From NCBI GenBank assembly GCA_031763025.1, contig JASSKH010000006.1, positions 9,421,691 through 9,485,690 of the forward strand: a stretch of 64,000 nt of DNA. Reading direction: 5' to 3'. Numbering within the stretch: the first letter of the stretch is position 1; the number at the start of each line of letters is the position of its first letter. Positions 47,301 to 54,100 of the stretch are shown in pieces. Source of the stretch: Macrocystis pyrifera (Eukaryota; Sar; Phaeophyceae; Laminariales; Laminariaceae). The translations under genes and the position numbers were made by a program. Below the pieces are notes generated by a model. That model saw only the letters and a list, made by a program, of their open reading frames with translations, was not told where the DNA came from and searched no databases.

Positions 47301-48559
47301 AACGTGCTGTTAGATGGATGTGGAAGGGCTAAGGTGACGCCATGGTGTACGCTACGTTAGGCGTACGGTCGACCCAAGTGCCCGATATTTTTAGGCTCGA
47401 AGAGCTCAGCGCTTCACCCAATACCCAAACAATTCAAACAATGTTCACTCTGCTGTTCAAATGTCAGCGAGGCTTAATGGTATGGAAATATAATCAAATT
47501 GAACTATACCTTTCAATTTGTCAGTCGAAGAGCCCTGTCAGAAACAATCTGTTTGGCCATTGCTACTTCTATCGTAGAACGGGTGCGACATCTAGAGTAA
47601 ATACGTTGAAGTGAGGGCTAGAGTGATTACGCTGTTGGCGCTCGTTTCGACAATACAGTATTTGGGGGGGTCTGAGAGTTAACCCACTTGTTGCACGTTG
47701 TGAACTTGTTTAAATGAGCTATCAACATCGTCGCAAAACGTGTGAACGATATCTTGATCAAGTCAATCGCTTCGGTATCCCTATCTTTCATTATTCAGAT
47801 TGGGGATTTCGGGACCTCCAGATGGCCACAGCTCACGAATTCCACGGGCCTGATCACTCACACCACCCACACTGGCCACAGCACACAAATGAGTTTTGCG
47901 TGGGCTGCTCCAGAGGTGAGGAGTATGCGTACTGTTGTCAAGAGTTAGTGGTTTGACGTCGAACGCTGCTGTTAAAGGCCGCCGTAGATGAGTCCAAACA
48001 CGCGCTGCTTCGGCTAGCTTGTTTGATGCTCAAAATTTACCGTCTAGGAGACAGATGTTTTGCAAGCTACCGTGAGCTGCCGATACAGATGCCTGTTACT
48101 GCCTAACGAGGTACGTCCCAGCAGTACCAGTGTGCCTTTTTATTAGTCCGCCTTTGTGTTTCTTGGTCTGTCCTTCGCGTTGGTAAGGGTGAATACTTGT
48201 TGCAAATATTCGATTCAGCCTTTTTCCGCTGTCGCGTCGTGAGGGACGTTTCCCACACCTTTGCTCCGTCTATTTATTCTCTGACTCGTTAGGTCCTTGA
48301 GTCCAAGGGCACGTCCTTCGCGAGCGACGTATACAGCTTCGGAATTGTTGTGTGGGAAGTGCTCTCCAGGAACATTCCGTGGGCGGGCGAAGCTTGTCCT
48401 AGAGACATTTACGCGCGCGTGGTATTCAAAGGAGATCGACCGGAAATACCTTCTGACGCGTCAGCTGTGATGGCCCGAATCCTAGTCGCCTGTTGGGCTG
48501 GGGAGCCGGAGACGCGTCCAACATTCAGCAGTATCGTGAAGTGGCTCAATGGCCAGTAG
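7098..48559 (+). CDS. Receptor-type TKL kinase: SBBP-like propeller, membrane span, MLKL-like helical bundle, kinase (5' incomplete)
   Basis: Thirteen exons spliced at phase 0 give about 1,142 residues in the window (fewer if the longest form of exon J is not used). The order is seven propeller units of about 56 residues, a Pro/Thr/Ser stalk, a 24-residue membrane span (43732-43803), a linker of about 150 residues, a helical bundle (44260 to 46203) and a kinase domain (46567-48556). Kinase motifs are GKGGFGAVY, AAAK, FWREL, HGDLKSPN, GDFG, AAPE and SDVYSFG. Repeat units follow D/N-GT-x-x-D, a GS(x)2-3G turn, DFAAVKLD and WKWQ, as in SBBP beta-propeller repeats. This predicts a type I surface receptor kinase. 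The N-terminus and signal peptide are not found. Known: TKL kinases are numerous in stramenopiles and brown algae have their own receptor kinases. Inferred: the ligand is extracellular and the helical bundle may act at the membrane. Confidence 0.85.
7287..8652 (+). other. Intron A-B (1,366 bp)
   Basis: GTGAGT donor and ggcag acceptor. It contains an exact 46-bp tandem duplication at 8295-8386. I see no other feature. Confidence 0.7.
8295..8386. repeat. Exact 46-bp tandem duplication
   Basis: Unit agccaatcgaggccttggca and onward to cttcgtc occupies 8295-8340 and is repeated without change at 8341-8386. The identity suggests a recent slippage or repair event inside the intron. Confidence 0.9.
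8653..8796 (+). CDS. Exon B: propeller blade 2 (48 codons)
   Basis: Acceptor ttggcag, donor gaggtgaca, phase 0. The blade begins NGTDKHDI and carries FLATKLD and FLWQTE. It is 8 codons shorter than the 56-codon standard. The loop between the second and third strands is reduced and the terminal WKWQ is altered to WQTE. Confidence 0.8.
10391..10455. repeat. Short direct duplication
   Basis: Two near-identical copies of acgcaagtanatacagttgg, about 41 bases apart, lie inside the large intron. No function is evident. Confidence 0.7.
13525..16260. repeat. CAG-rich non-coding repeat, copy 1, left part
   Basis: Matches the unsplit copy at 51140-55475 in the same order. Shared landmarks are gcagcactacaaa with a following gagcagcagtcgatcga, then the CAG-rich stretch, cgacctactccgtgagg, a pol III B-box-like gagttcgagtccc near 14508, and the block at 15075-15380 that parallels 53490-53780. 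Long open frames here (for example on the minus strand at 14200-14658) come from the triplet runs and are not taken as genes. The repeat is interrupted at 16261 by the DIRS-like element and resumes at 26601. Confidence 0.7.
14291..14331. repeat. CAG trinucleotide microsatellite
   Basis: About a dozen uninterrupted CAG (read as AGC/GCA in other phases) units inside the CAG-rich repeat. Similar shorter runs occur at 15586-15600, 51470-51550 and 53130-53156, always in the same repeat family. Confidence 0.9.
16261..16721 (-). repeat. DIRS-like element 3' repeats B1-A2-B2
   Basis: B2 is 16261-16321, A2 is 16497-16655 and B1 is 16654-16712. B copies share taacatagcgtcgtaggtta and gggatcaatgaggcctc. 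A2 matches A1 at the other end of the element. About 175 bases of further sequence (16322-16496) lie between B2 and A2 and recur in the smaller relative at 34035-36211. Confidence 0.85.
17011..18248 (-). mobile_element. Tyrosine recombinase region of the DIRS-like element
   Basis: Encodes the integration enzyme that in this order replaces a DDE integrase. Near 18190-18130 there is a zinc-ribbon-like CPRC...CQSC pair. A helical core-binding region follows. The catalytic part has MKRGFELS (first Arg), HSFRVGG (the H-x-x-R box) and SRYVG with the likely nucleophilic Tyr near 17.0 kb. The order and spacing fit the DIRS family of tyrosine recombinases. It lies 3' of the RNase H region, as expected. 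The region is treated as a fossil and its state is not analysed further. Confidence 0.8.
18349..20318 (-). mobile_element. Reverse transcriptase and RNase H region of the DIRS-like element
   Basis: The reverse transcriptase part (about 20310-19600) has RLVIDARALN and GSLDDRSGF upstream of the YIDD active-site box in VLAYIDDAWYC. The RNase H part (about 19240-18800) has ASDASSNQWGG, KEMFALLE, MDVDNRSV and ADNQSADAI, the acidic positions expected for the family. DIRS elements carry RT-RNase H between Gag and the recombinase, which is the order here. Confidence 0.85.
22117..22505. repeat. Three-unit tandem repeat inside the DIRS-like element
   Basis: Units of about 127-138 bp begin near 22117, 22244 and 22382. 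Each contains gtaaaataccatagtacacg and tcctacccgtgtcgatcgcc. It lies between the RT and Gag-like regions. No coding role is apparent. Confidence 0.85.
22563..23766 (-). mobile_element. Gag-like region with zinc knuckle
   Basis: The end nearest RT (22877-22563) carries CLNCKLAGHRQAAC, a C-x2-C-x4-H-x4-C zinc knuckle, preceded by a further CRNC pair. Upstream is Gly/Pro-rich and charged sequence of the kind found in Gag-like nucleic-acid-binding proteins. In this order of elements the protein packages the RNA. The assignment rests on the knuckle and on its place upstream of RT. Confidence 0.6.
23501..23698. repeat. Two-unit direct repeat (99-bp period)
   Basis: ttcgtgtcagcatgatttcg starts at 23501 and again at 23600, each followed by ggggttgaaccgtg. 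Further downstream phrases such as ggggattcaaccc look related. It lies inside the DIRS-like element. Confidence 0.8.
24121..24960. repeat. Two-unit direct repeat (438-bp period)
   Basis: Unit 1 is 24121-24558 and unit 2 is 24559 to about 24960. Shared phrases are cgggcgcgcccgggccgtcg, gccgtgatacagcagtccc and ttgctgtngccgt. It lies inside the 5' half of the DIRS-like element and explains part of its unusual length. Confidence 0.85.
25600..26436 (-). mobile_element. First open frame of the DIRS-like element, Gag-like N-terminal part
   Basis: A 278-codon minus-strand frame beginning just inside repeat A1. The protein is Ala/Val/Thr-rich with a middle low-complexity segment and no enzyme motif. 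Its place, first in the element and next to the terminal repeat, fits a Gag-like structural protein. No closer homology is recognised. Confidence 0.55.
26441..26600 (-). repeat. DIRS-like element 5' repeat A1
   Basis: About 160 bp, nearly identical to A2 at 16497-16655 and in the same orientation. It includes tagcctctttctactttgtc and ends cgagattact. It marks the 5' end of the element. Confidence 0.85.
26601..27285. repeat. CAG-rich non-coding repeat, copy 1, right part
   Basis: Resumes the repeat interrupted at 16261. It parallels 53711-55475 of the unsplit copy: aaaatag then cgaatcgg, ccccagcccata, gtcggttgacggcacatttt, ttggccacgaga-like sequence near 26980, and acgctgaggagcg near 27250. 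A small tandem duplication of gacgcagtcgggatcgggga lies at 27127-27170. This shows the DIRS-like element inserted into a pre-existing repeat. Confidence 0.7.
27560..27874. mobile_element. Degenerate MITE relic (same family as 34807-35297)
   Basis: The left arm and the middle of the foldback MITE at 34807-35297 can be followed here (cgcgatttact, cggtagactc, agagctttctt, gtttctccag), and the right tip ends caataggtggtc. Most of the right arm is gone. The left tip is diverged (ggccgagtatt). A run of 19 C occurs at 27604-27622. Confidence 0.6.
27875..30255. other. No gene seen
   Basis: Intronic sequence without an exon or a repeat that I can define. Open frames are short and have no recognisable motifs. 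Confidence 0.4.
30256..31375. repeat. Hairpin-bearing repeat family, four copies
   Basis: Two longer units, about 30611-30890 and 31095-31375, share cgggtgagg, gagctcct, gtgagga, ctcagaaaa and gggtgaacct, 488 bases apart. Shorter relatives lie at 30256-30285 and 30370-30440. Each contains an inverted repeat around a six-base loop: gttcct/aggaac at 30261-30278, a weaker ttcct/agggg pair near 30390, gctcct/aggagc at 30819-30836, and ctcct/aggag at 31307-31322. A diverged fifth copy lies at 43070-43300. Confidence 0.6.
31376..34034. other. No gene seen
   Basis: Intronic sequence. 31780-32040 is GC-rich and 32705-32870 has a self-complementary cggcccggcctggcc-type stretch. I see no exon or RNA gene that I can support. 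Confidence 0.4.
34035..36211 (-). mobile_element. Internally deleted, non-autonomous relative of the DIRS-like element, 2.2 kb
   Basis: Has the same end structure as the 10.3-kb element: B2 near 34035-34095, A2 near 34271-34434, B1 near 34434-34493 and A1 near 36050-36211. Inside it keeps only short stretches that match the large element (34620-34720 with 16850-16940, and 35400-35610 with 20440-20650). All coding regions are absent, so it could only move with help from a full-length copy. It is more diverged from the large element than A1 is from A2 there, so it belongs to a different subfamily. A foldback MITE is inserted inside it. Confidence 0.8.
34807..35297. mobile_element. Foldback MITE, Harbinger-like, 491 bp
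   Basis: The tips are perfect inverted repeats beginning gaccaactattatgggaaa, and the inverted similarity continues imperfectly for roughly 170-190 bases into each arm, so a single strand could fold into a long hairpin. It is flanked by TTA on both sides (34804-34806 and 35298-35300). A 3-bp TWA duplication is typical of PIF/Harbinger elements. No transposase is encoded. It interrupts the deleted DIRS relative and is therefore younger than it. Confidence 0.8.
36212..38285. other. No gene seen
   Basis: Last part of the large intron. There is no exon or repeat that I can define before the acceptor of exon C at 38285. Confidence 0.4.
38286..38453 (+). CDS. Exon C: propeller blade 3 (56 codons)
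   Basis: Acceptor cgtccag, donor caggtaacc, phase 0. Begins DGTAGVDI and includes EDGSAVLSGSTTGHW, DFAAVKLDVNG and LLWKWQ. This is the standard 56-residue SBBP-like unit and carries an NAT sequon. Confidence 0.88.
38454..39646 (+). other. Intron C-D (1,193 bp)
   Basis: A gggatgg phrase at 38588 after a cag resembles an exon start, but the frame closes quickly and no blade motifs follow. Nothing else is seen. Confidence 0.6.
39647..39814 (+). CDS. Exon D: propeller blade 4 (56 codons)
   Basis: Acceptor tgccag, donor caggtgagt, phase 0. Begins DGTSSTDS and includes EDGSFILTGYSEGSW, DFVALKIDSDG and IWKWQ. Confidence 0.88.
39815..40971 (+). other. Intron D-E (1,157 bp)
   Basis: No feature is seen apart from the pyrimidine-rich tract before the atag acceptor. 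Confidence 0.6.
40972..41139 (+). CDS. Exon E: propeller blade 5 (56 codons)
   Basis: Acceptor cgatag (a TAG rather than CAG acceptor), donor caggtatgc, phase 0. Begins DGTADADI and includes FLAGHTRGNW, DFAACKLDADG and VWRWQ. It has an NWS sequon. Length and phase match the other standard blades. Confidence 0.87.
41140..42787 (+). other. Intron E-F (1,648 bp)
   Basis: Contains an A run near 41347-41366 and several T-rich stretches, which generate spurious Lys- or Phe-rich frames. No exon or repeat is supported. Confidence 0.6.
42788..42955 (+). CDS. Exon F: propeller blade 6 (56 codons)
   Basis: Acceptor ctctcag, donor caggtgact, phase 0. Begins NGTAVEDR and includes VVMAGHTMGDW, DFAAVKLDEHG and IWSWQ. 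The exon is too short to stand out as an open frame alone, but its length, phase and motifs match its neighbours exactly. Confidence 0.87.
43070..43300. repeat. Diverged fifth copy of the hairpin-bearing repeat
   Basis: Shares ctgaatgacggga with 31152, a gggcgaggtgtac phrase like the cgggtgagg of the copies near 30.8 and 31.3 kb, and a hairpin-like ggtccc...gggccc at 43252-43270. It spans most of intron F-G and stops shortly before the acceptor of exon G. Confidence 0.45.
43372..44472 (+). CDS. Exon G: blade 7, stalk, membrane span, linker and first helices of the MLKL-like region
   Basis: 367 codons, acceptor cgcag, donor gaggtaggt, phase 0. Blade 7 begins AGTDVDDG and has FLLAGFTLGTW and DFAAVML, but it lacks the closing WKWQ strand, as expected if the propeller is closed by a strand from the N-terminus. 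A Pro/Thr/Ser stalk (43522-43731) suits O-glycosylation. The membrane span LMVIVVVLSCIVGLVGVATA continues to WLY (43732-43803) and is followed by basic RRHRR, the stop-transfer signal of a type I protein. A polar linker runs to about 44259. From 44260, amphipathic helices with CAAQEV, IPGVSEVAGLVIVLMNL and KRCRSVLLLVKRAADVLDE resemble the MLKL N-terminal domain. Confidence 0.87.
43732..43803 (+). other. Transmembrane segment of the receptor kinase
   Basis: Twenty-four hydrophobic residues from LMVIVVVL to GWLY with basic RRHRR on the cytosolic side. It is the only clear membrane span in the placed exons. It puts the propeller outside and the kinase inside the cell. Confidence 0.88.
44473..45367 (+). 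other. Intron G-H (895 bp)
   Basis: GTAGGT donor and ctctag acceptor. I see no other feature. Confidence 0.65.
45368..45559 (+). CDS. Exon H: middle helices of the MLKL-like bundle (64 codons)
   Basis: Acceptor ctctag, donor cacgtaagc, phase 0. The segment has VDNAIDQAHSALIEDVRDAV and, further on, DLIDVIKTYRSKGKI, LFKRRKEEAEVVIEA and TSRLH. A helix with a conserved-looking Tyr and basic turn, then a basic kink, then another helix is the pattern of MLKL_NTD and HeLo-like four-helix bundles. I judge this from pattern alone; a profile search would decide. Confidence 0.8.
45560..46131 (+). other. Intron H-I (572 bp)
   Basis: GTAAGC donor and gtacag acceptor. No other feature. Confidence 0.65.
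46132..46203 (+). CDS. Exon I: last helix of the bundle (24 codons)
   Basis: Acceptor gtacag, donor gaggtaaga, phase 0. It encodes AGDYLKKLGQDVRAHLYPQL and then EETE, an amphipathic helix that would close the bundle. It is very short but keeps the frame on both sides. Confidence 0.7.
46381..46653 (+). CDS. Exon J: link to the kinase and glycine-rich loop (91 codons, or split)
   Basis: Acceptor tttcag, donor aaggtgagt, phase 0. The certain part is 46492-46653, with VTITDELLGKGGFGAVYIAD (Gly-rich loop) and NAAAK, whose Lys is the ATP-binding VAIK-type residue (codon 46651-46653). The first part is open but odd and hydrophobic. Two other readings keep the frame: an exon starting at 46492 after tcgcag, with a tactaac branch-point-like site upstream, or a 30-base exon 46381-46410 with a gtgtgt donor followed by an 81-base intron. 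Confidence 0.75.
46932..47333 (+). CDS. Exon K: kinase N-lobe and catalytic loop (134 codons)
   Basis: Acceptor tttcag, donor aaggtgacg, phase 0. Contains the alpha-C helix FWRELQAMIRL with the salt-bridge Glu, the hinge VMELLPGGDL, and the catalytic loop VHGDLKSPNVLLD. The Asp codon is 47286-47288 and the Asn is 47301-47303. The Arg of the usual HRD is Gly, so this is a non-RD type kinase. A loop between beta-3 and alpha-C is longer than in most kinases. Confidence 0.88.
47334..47798 (+). other. Intron K-L (465 bp)
   Basis: GTGACG donor and attcag acceptor. No other feature. Confidence 0.65.
47799..47915 (+). CDS. Exon L: activation segment (39 codons)
   Basis: Acceptor attcag, donor gaggtgagg, phase 0. 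Runs from IGDFGTSRW to FAWAAPE. The DFG Asp codon is 47805-47807, and the activation loop is rich in Thr and Ser, giving several possible phosphorylation sites. Confidence 0.87.
48293..48559 (+). CDS. Exon M: kinase C-lobe and stop (88 codons plus TAG)
   Basis: Acceptor cgttag, phase 0, stop TAG at 48557-48559. Contains SDVYSFGIVVWEVLSRNIPW, then GDRPEIP, CWAGEPETRPTF, where the Arg is the conserved C-lobe residue. The protein ends 11 residues after this motif (WLNGQ), so there is no C-terminal extension. Confidence 0.88.
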   Translation, partial: VLESKGTSFASDVYSFGIVVWEVLSRNIPWAGEACPRDIYARVVFKGDRPEIPSDASAVMARILVACWAGEPETRPTFSSIVKWLNGQ

Positions 48560-51063
48560 AATCACATACCGTATCGCGGATGAAATCACTAGGGCTGGTT
48601 TTATAGGTGTGTGGAATCCAGTATGTCTCGTCTTGAGCACCATAAGCGGGAGCCCAGCGGCTGGGGTGTGTACTGACGACGAGATGTCATAAACCAGACG
48701 TCGGTCGCTAACGAGGGCAAACGGACTCGGCCAGACGATAGGGGGTGTTCTAACGAGGGGGAGTGCTAGCGGTATCCTTGATTGCTATGGAGTGCGAACA
48801 GACCCCGGCAGACTGTAGGGACCTAATTTGGGTGTCACAACAGGGGGGGGGGGTACAGGGGGTGTACCAATAAGGGGGTGAGTTGATAAAGGTTATGCTG
48901 ATGCATGGGGGGTTTGATATGAAGCTAGTTTTTGTTTTTTATTCCCACGCAATGTCGGTGATAGTAAGGTTCATTCTACCGGTAACTCGGGAATGACAAC
49001 GAAAAAACACCGACTTTCTGCGATCTCGGAAAAGCGTTGCACGACAACCGACACTACATGTGATGACGAAATTCCCGAGGTCTGTACCTTAGAGGCCTTG
49101 TCGCACTAAAACGCTAACTGCCGATGTATTTCTATCGTCTTTTGTTTCCGGCCCACACCCAGGAGGAAAAAGGTCCTGTACCGAATATCAGTACCGAATA
49201 TTGCAGTCTGTGTTAAGTTGTAATGGCAACTCTGTGAATGGCCACAAAACTACCGTTCACGTAGCGGTTACCGGCAAAAAAAAACAAAACATAAACAACT
49301 CTGATTCAGGCTCATACGGGTATCCATACCATGTTTGTGTGTTGTGGATGAATTGCGTAGACTGGTTGTGATACGTTTGAGACGGATATGTTGTCAGGCG
49401 TATGTCCGAAAGGGTTGTGGAATCGCGCTTACCCCCGGTGATAAAACTACGGTCGAATAACGATTCAAAACAACATACGCAGTGTGTGCGTTCGTAGAAG
49501 GTGTAATTCAAATGGTATTTGCTATTGATTTCATGCGTGAAATACCGTACTGCAGCATGTACGTCGGAAATTCAATATGAAAAACTTCAGAGGGCACTCT
49601 ATAACACTTGTATCAGTATTGATGTGTACTCCTAGACGTATGCACTGCCGGCGTTGTTACGTGAGTGCAGTGTCGCTAGTAGCCAGTTTAGGTGTTGCAG
49701 CCTTGCACGTGGCATGCGGCGAGATGCGGCCTCTGTTCGTGTTGAACATCTACACGTGCGTTCCCGTGGAGTCACATAGCATTGTCGCAGAAGGTAGACT
49801 CTTCGATGTTCTACGGCTACGTGAGGAGCCAACCCATTTTTCCTTCCCGCCGTTTGCGACGTTCGGGTGAGGATTCTCAAATATGTTTGGTTGCAAGTCT
49901 CGTCGAGAGATATTGTCTACGCCGGCTAAACCAGCACGGACACTCCTTGGTTGATTTTCTCCCAGCGCTTAAGGCTATACGTCGAACGAACTGGAGCAGA
50001 GTTGTTATACTACGGTTGAACAGTCTTTCCTAATCATACTACGTCCGAGGTTGGTGCGTAGAGTCCAACCTCTCCCGCGAGATAGAAGTACGATACCCGT
50101 ACGAAACTGATAGGTTAATTTCACTAATCGAGCGTGTCGGTTTACATTTGTAACGCATTCGTTTCTCTCTCGTGCCAATATAACTATTCACAGTGTATCC
50201 GCGAAGTGCCGACTTCGAGGAAAGCGGGGCGTCAACGACGTTTGTAGATGCTGGTCATAATCATCCGATATCCGAGGCGGACTTGGGCCCCTATGGGTTC
50301 AACCGCTTGACGATCGCTATTGTATGTCGAGGGTTACACCAGTCGGAAATTTGAGGAAGTCCCATTATGAAAAAGTCCGTAGCTACACATGCTACACATG
50401 GACAGTGCTGGCTTCAGCCGCCGTGCTCCTACGCAGAGACGCCCATCGCGACTCTTGGTGACCTCGTGAACCGGCTTCCGTGACAGTGCCGCAATTTGAA
50501 AACGTGCGCCACGAGCGTGTCTGATAAATAGCTAACTGGCACGCCACAACCTCGGTCAATTATTACTGGGCGTTTAGAGCCGTCCCAAGCGAGTCGACCA
50601 CGGCTGATGTGCGAGTGAGTTTGGGGGTGTATACGTGCAGTATCGGAGCGGAGAGAACCCTGGTCCAGGCGCCGTCAGGCACTTTGCCATCTACCTGCTG
50701 CACAGCCCATGCTCCACGAAGGCTTCTGAGAGGGCTCTTGAGGACAAGGAGGCTTCGACAGATGTGAAAAGAAAATCCGTCAATATTCGAGTGTCTGCCA
50801 CTGGCCCATTACGAACACCCGCGAGTAGTAGGACAGGCTTTGATATACAGACCGTGGATATATGCCTGAATCTAAAACGTGTGGCTGAAAACAGCGGTGC
50901 ACTAACAACACGTTTTCAGATCAGAGGTGCATACCCTGGATATGTTCAGCATCATCATTGTTTACGGTGCGACACACGTTCAACATTGTTTCTGGACAAT
51001 GACGCGATTCAAGTACAGTAGATATGAATGCTGTGAACCAAGTTGAACCGATATATAAGTATG

Positions 51064-51099
<36 letters not shown>

Positions 51100-51139
51100 T
51101 ACGAGAGGGGCTTCGCCGCGGCTCCGCGAATGCCCGTAA
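48560..51139. other. No gene seen; downstream of the receptor kinase
   Basis: I see no polyadenylation signal that I would defend and no further gene. G runs lie at 48843-48852. Open frames at 49577-49870 and 50635-51021 (+) have no recognised motifs. A TA dinucleotide run is at 51067-51095. Confidence 0.45.
51067..51095. repeat. TA dinucleotide microsatellite
   Basis: About 14 units of TA just before the left end of the second CAG-rich repeat copy. Shorter runs are at 14742-14757 and 58713-58729. Confidence 0.9.
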
Positions 51140-54100
51140 TGGCTATGGGCGTAGCGGTGTGCAACTCGAGGCTGTTAGGGCACAGTGCTGCCAAGGGGTG
51201 CATTAAAAAAATATATATTGGAGTGATGAGAAAGAAAACGCTGCGAACACGAGAAGAACAAGCATTGCCATCCGCCATCCGGTCCGACAACGCATTACTC
51301 GTTCCTATATGGCAGCAAGAAGCACTACAAAGTACTGCGTACGAGACGATCGGCGTCCCTACTGTATACGTCCTGTACAGATAGATACAAAAAAATTAGT
51401 TGAGCAGCAGTCGATCGAGTTTATCGGCAATACGAAGCCCGGACGATTGCGTTGGTGCGGCAAGCTCAGCGGCAGCAAGCAGCAGCACTAGCAGCAGGAC
51501 ATACATAGCAGTAGCACCAGAACAGTGGATGAACAGCGGCAGCAGCAGTAGTAGCAGCACATCATGCACACCCGAGGCTGTCCCTGTCACAACAGTAGGG
51601 GCAGGGGAGCCCGGTGGCGCACGAGGAGGACAGGCATTACGATATATCTCAGGCCGACCTACTCCGTGAGGGGGCCTGCGTGAGCAGCAGCAACAGGAAC
51701 AGTAGACCAACACAGCAGCTGCCCCTAGCAGCAGCACCAGAGCAGCAGCATAGCGGTAGTAGCTGCAGTAGTAGCACATCACGGACGTTCCAGGCAGCCC
51801 ACGGCACAGTCGAGGCCGGGGAGCACGAGGGCACGACGAGGAAAGCTAAATGGCGTCCCCGATGGAGTTTCTTTGTGGTTGGTGAATCCGTCTCCACTCA
51901 AGTCGAGTTGTGGGATTGAGTCTCACCGAGTGCGTGCTCGTGCTCGTAGGAACTTTGTCCTACCTGAAAACATGACGAGCGACAAGCGCGAGAGCTTGAT
52001 GTACCCTGGTTGCCGGCTGACCGGGTGTGCTGTTGCTCGATTTCTACAGATTCCGAAACATTTGAAATAGGTCAGCTGACCAGTTGAGTGGTCTCTAATG
52101 GATTTATCACAGTGTCGCGGCCAAAGGTTTTGGTTGACGGCCTAGCTTTACCCCATCAGGGTACCCCTGTGGCCCGTCAAACCCTCTTCTGATATATAAC
52201 TTAGGTCGACTTACTCTGCGAAGGGGACTGCGTGAGCAGCAACTGCAGAGCCTTGCAGCAGCTGGACGTAGCAGCAGCAGCAGGACTTTTGAATTTTTTC
52301 TCGTGTACACGCTCGCACAGCCCAGACGGGGCGCGAAAAGCATTTCAAAGGGTTTGCACGGGACGAAGCACGGATTTCACAGGATATGCCCAAATTTCAC
52401 GGGACTACTTTGCACGGGATCGGGATTTGAAAAAAAAGCGCGGGACGGGATTGTATTCCATGGGATCAGTTTGGACATTGACAAGATTTTCAAACCTCCA
52501 CGGCATCACGAGATCATCCCGTACCCCGCGGAGTCCTGCGGTATGTTTACAACCGGAAAAATCCCGAGGAAAGCCCTGCCAATTTCAAGTCCTAATTCGC
52601 AGTGGTTCACGAGATACGACCTTCGGATGCTTTATCCTTTTTCGGCTGGCCCAGCTCGAACGTACGAGACGCTCGGCATCCGTACTGTATATTCCGTATG
52701 CGTATCGATACAGAGCAATTAATAATAGTTGGGCAGCAGTCGATCGATTCTAATCGGCACTACGAAGCGCCGGCGACTAGGTTGGCGCAGTAAGCTCACA
52801 ACAGCAAGCACCAGTAGCATAGCGTACTGGTACGTACCACAAAAGTACTACGCTGGCACGAGACCTACCAACAAAATTTCAAATGCGAGACGGTGCTCGT
52901 ACAGATTCCGAAGCAGAGACGGGTTCGTCCGTATTTCAGCTTTAATGCGGAGACACATGACCGATACATAGGAGTTGACTTGCATATTTACCATGCTCAT
53001 GGAGGTTAGCAGCAAAAAACATATTGCAGGAATAATAGCAGCACTGCAGCAGCGGGAGCAGCAGTAGCAGAACAGGACAGTAGCCACACATACATAGTAG
53101 CAGCACCAGAGCAACGGATGAGCAGCGGCAGCAGCAGCAGCAGCAGCAGCAGCAGCGCATCATGCGGGACCGAGGCTGAATCTGGCACAACAGTCGGAGC
53201 AGGGGAGCCCGGTCGCTCATGAGGAGGAAGAAGGGCGACATCGTCGTCGTACCTCGTTGTAACCGATGCATGTTCATATGTTCATGACTTTTATTTTCGC
53301 TTGGCGGTTACACGATGAATAATGAAAACGCCTTCACAATAAAGTCGAAACTTCACGCCTCATGTTGATACTGGCCCAATGACAACGACGATTACTCGTC
53401 ATTGCAATTGCTGGTGCCTAATGGGAATGACTATTCTCCATTGATGGCAATCATTGCCATTACTGCTGCCTGCTGCGTGTAAGCAAAACACGAAATCGTA
53501 GACACCGTTTGTACCTCCACCACTGCACCGCTCCACCCGCGGCGTGGACTGGTCCGATTCGGTCGAAATCAAAGACCCCGTTTTCTCTGCCTAACGGACC
53601 CTGGTCGCTCGGCGTGCACAGCAGCGGAAGAGGCTCGCGACGCTTGTTTCGACCATATGCTAGACAACGAACCTCAACATATTTGCGCAAAACTCGTGCT
53701 TTCACACTTAAAATAGACCGAATCGGAATTTCGACACACACACGTTTCAGGGACGCCCAACTCTCAACACACCAGCAACGGCGGAACAAGAGACCGGTCA
53801 CCCCAGCCCATATTCCCCACACTCTTGCGGCCATGAGCTGTCGAAAGCCGTGGAGGATTCGGCCTCTCCCGTTCCGGGCAAAGGAGAGCGGTCCAATCTG
53901 GGTGCTGGCATCGAAAACAGAAAAATTTACCGTCACGAACGAGCATAGATGTCGGTTGACGGCACATTTTCCCCTTGACAGGCAGCCGTCAATGGCATGT
54001 TCAGCTCCGCAGGGGGGACACTTTGTATCCCTGGACAAGTTTGCCTATTAAGTCGGTACTCGTGGGTGTTCACATGTCTGGGTTGCTTAGAGATAGAAGA

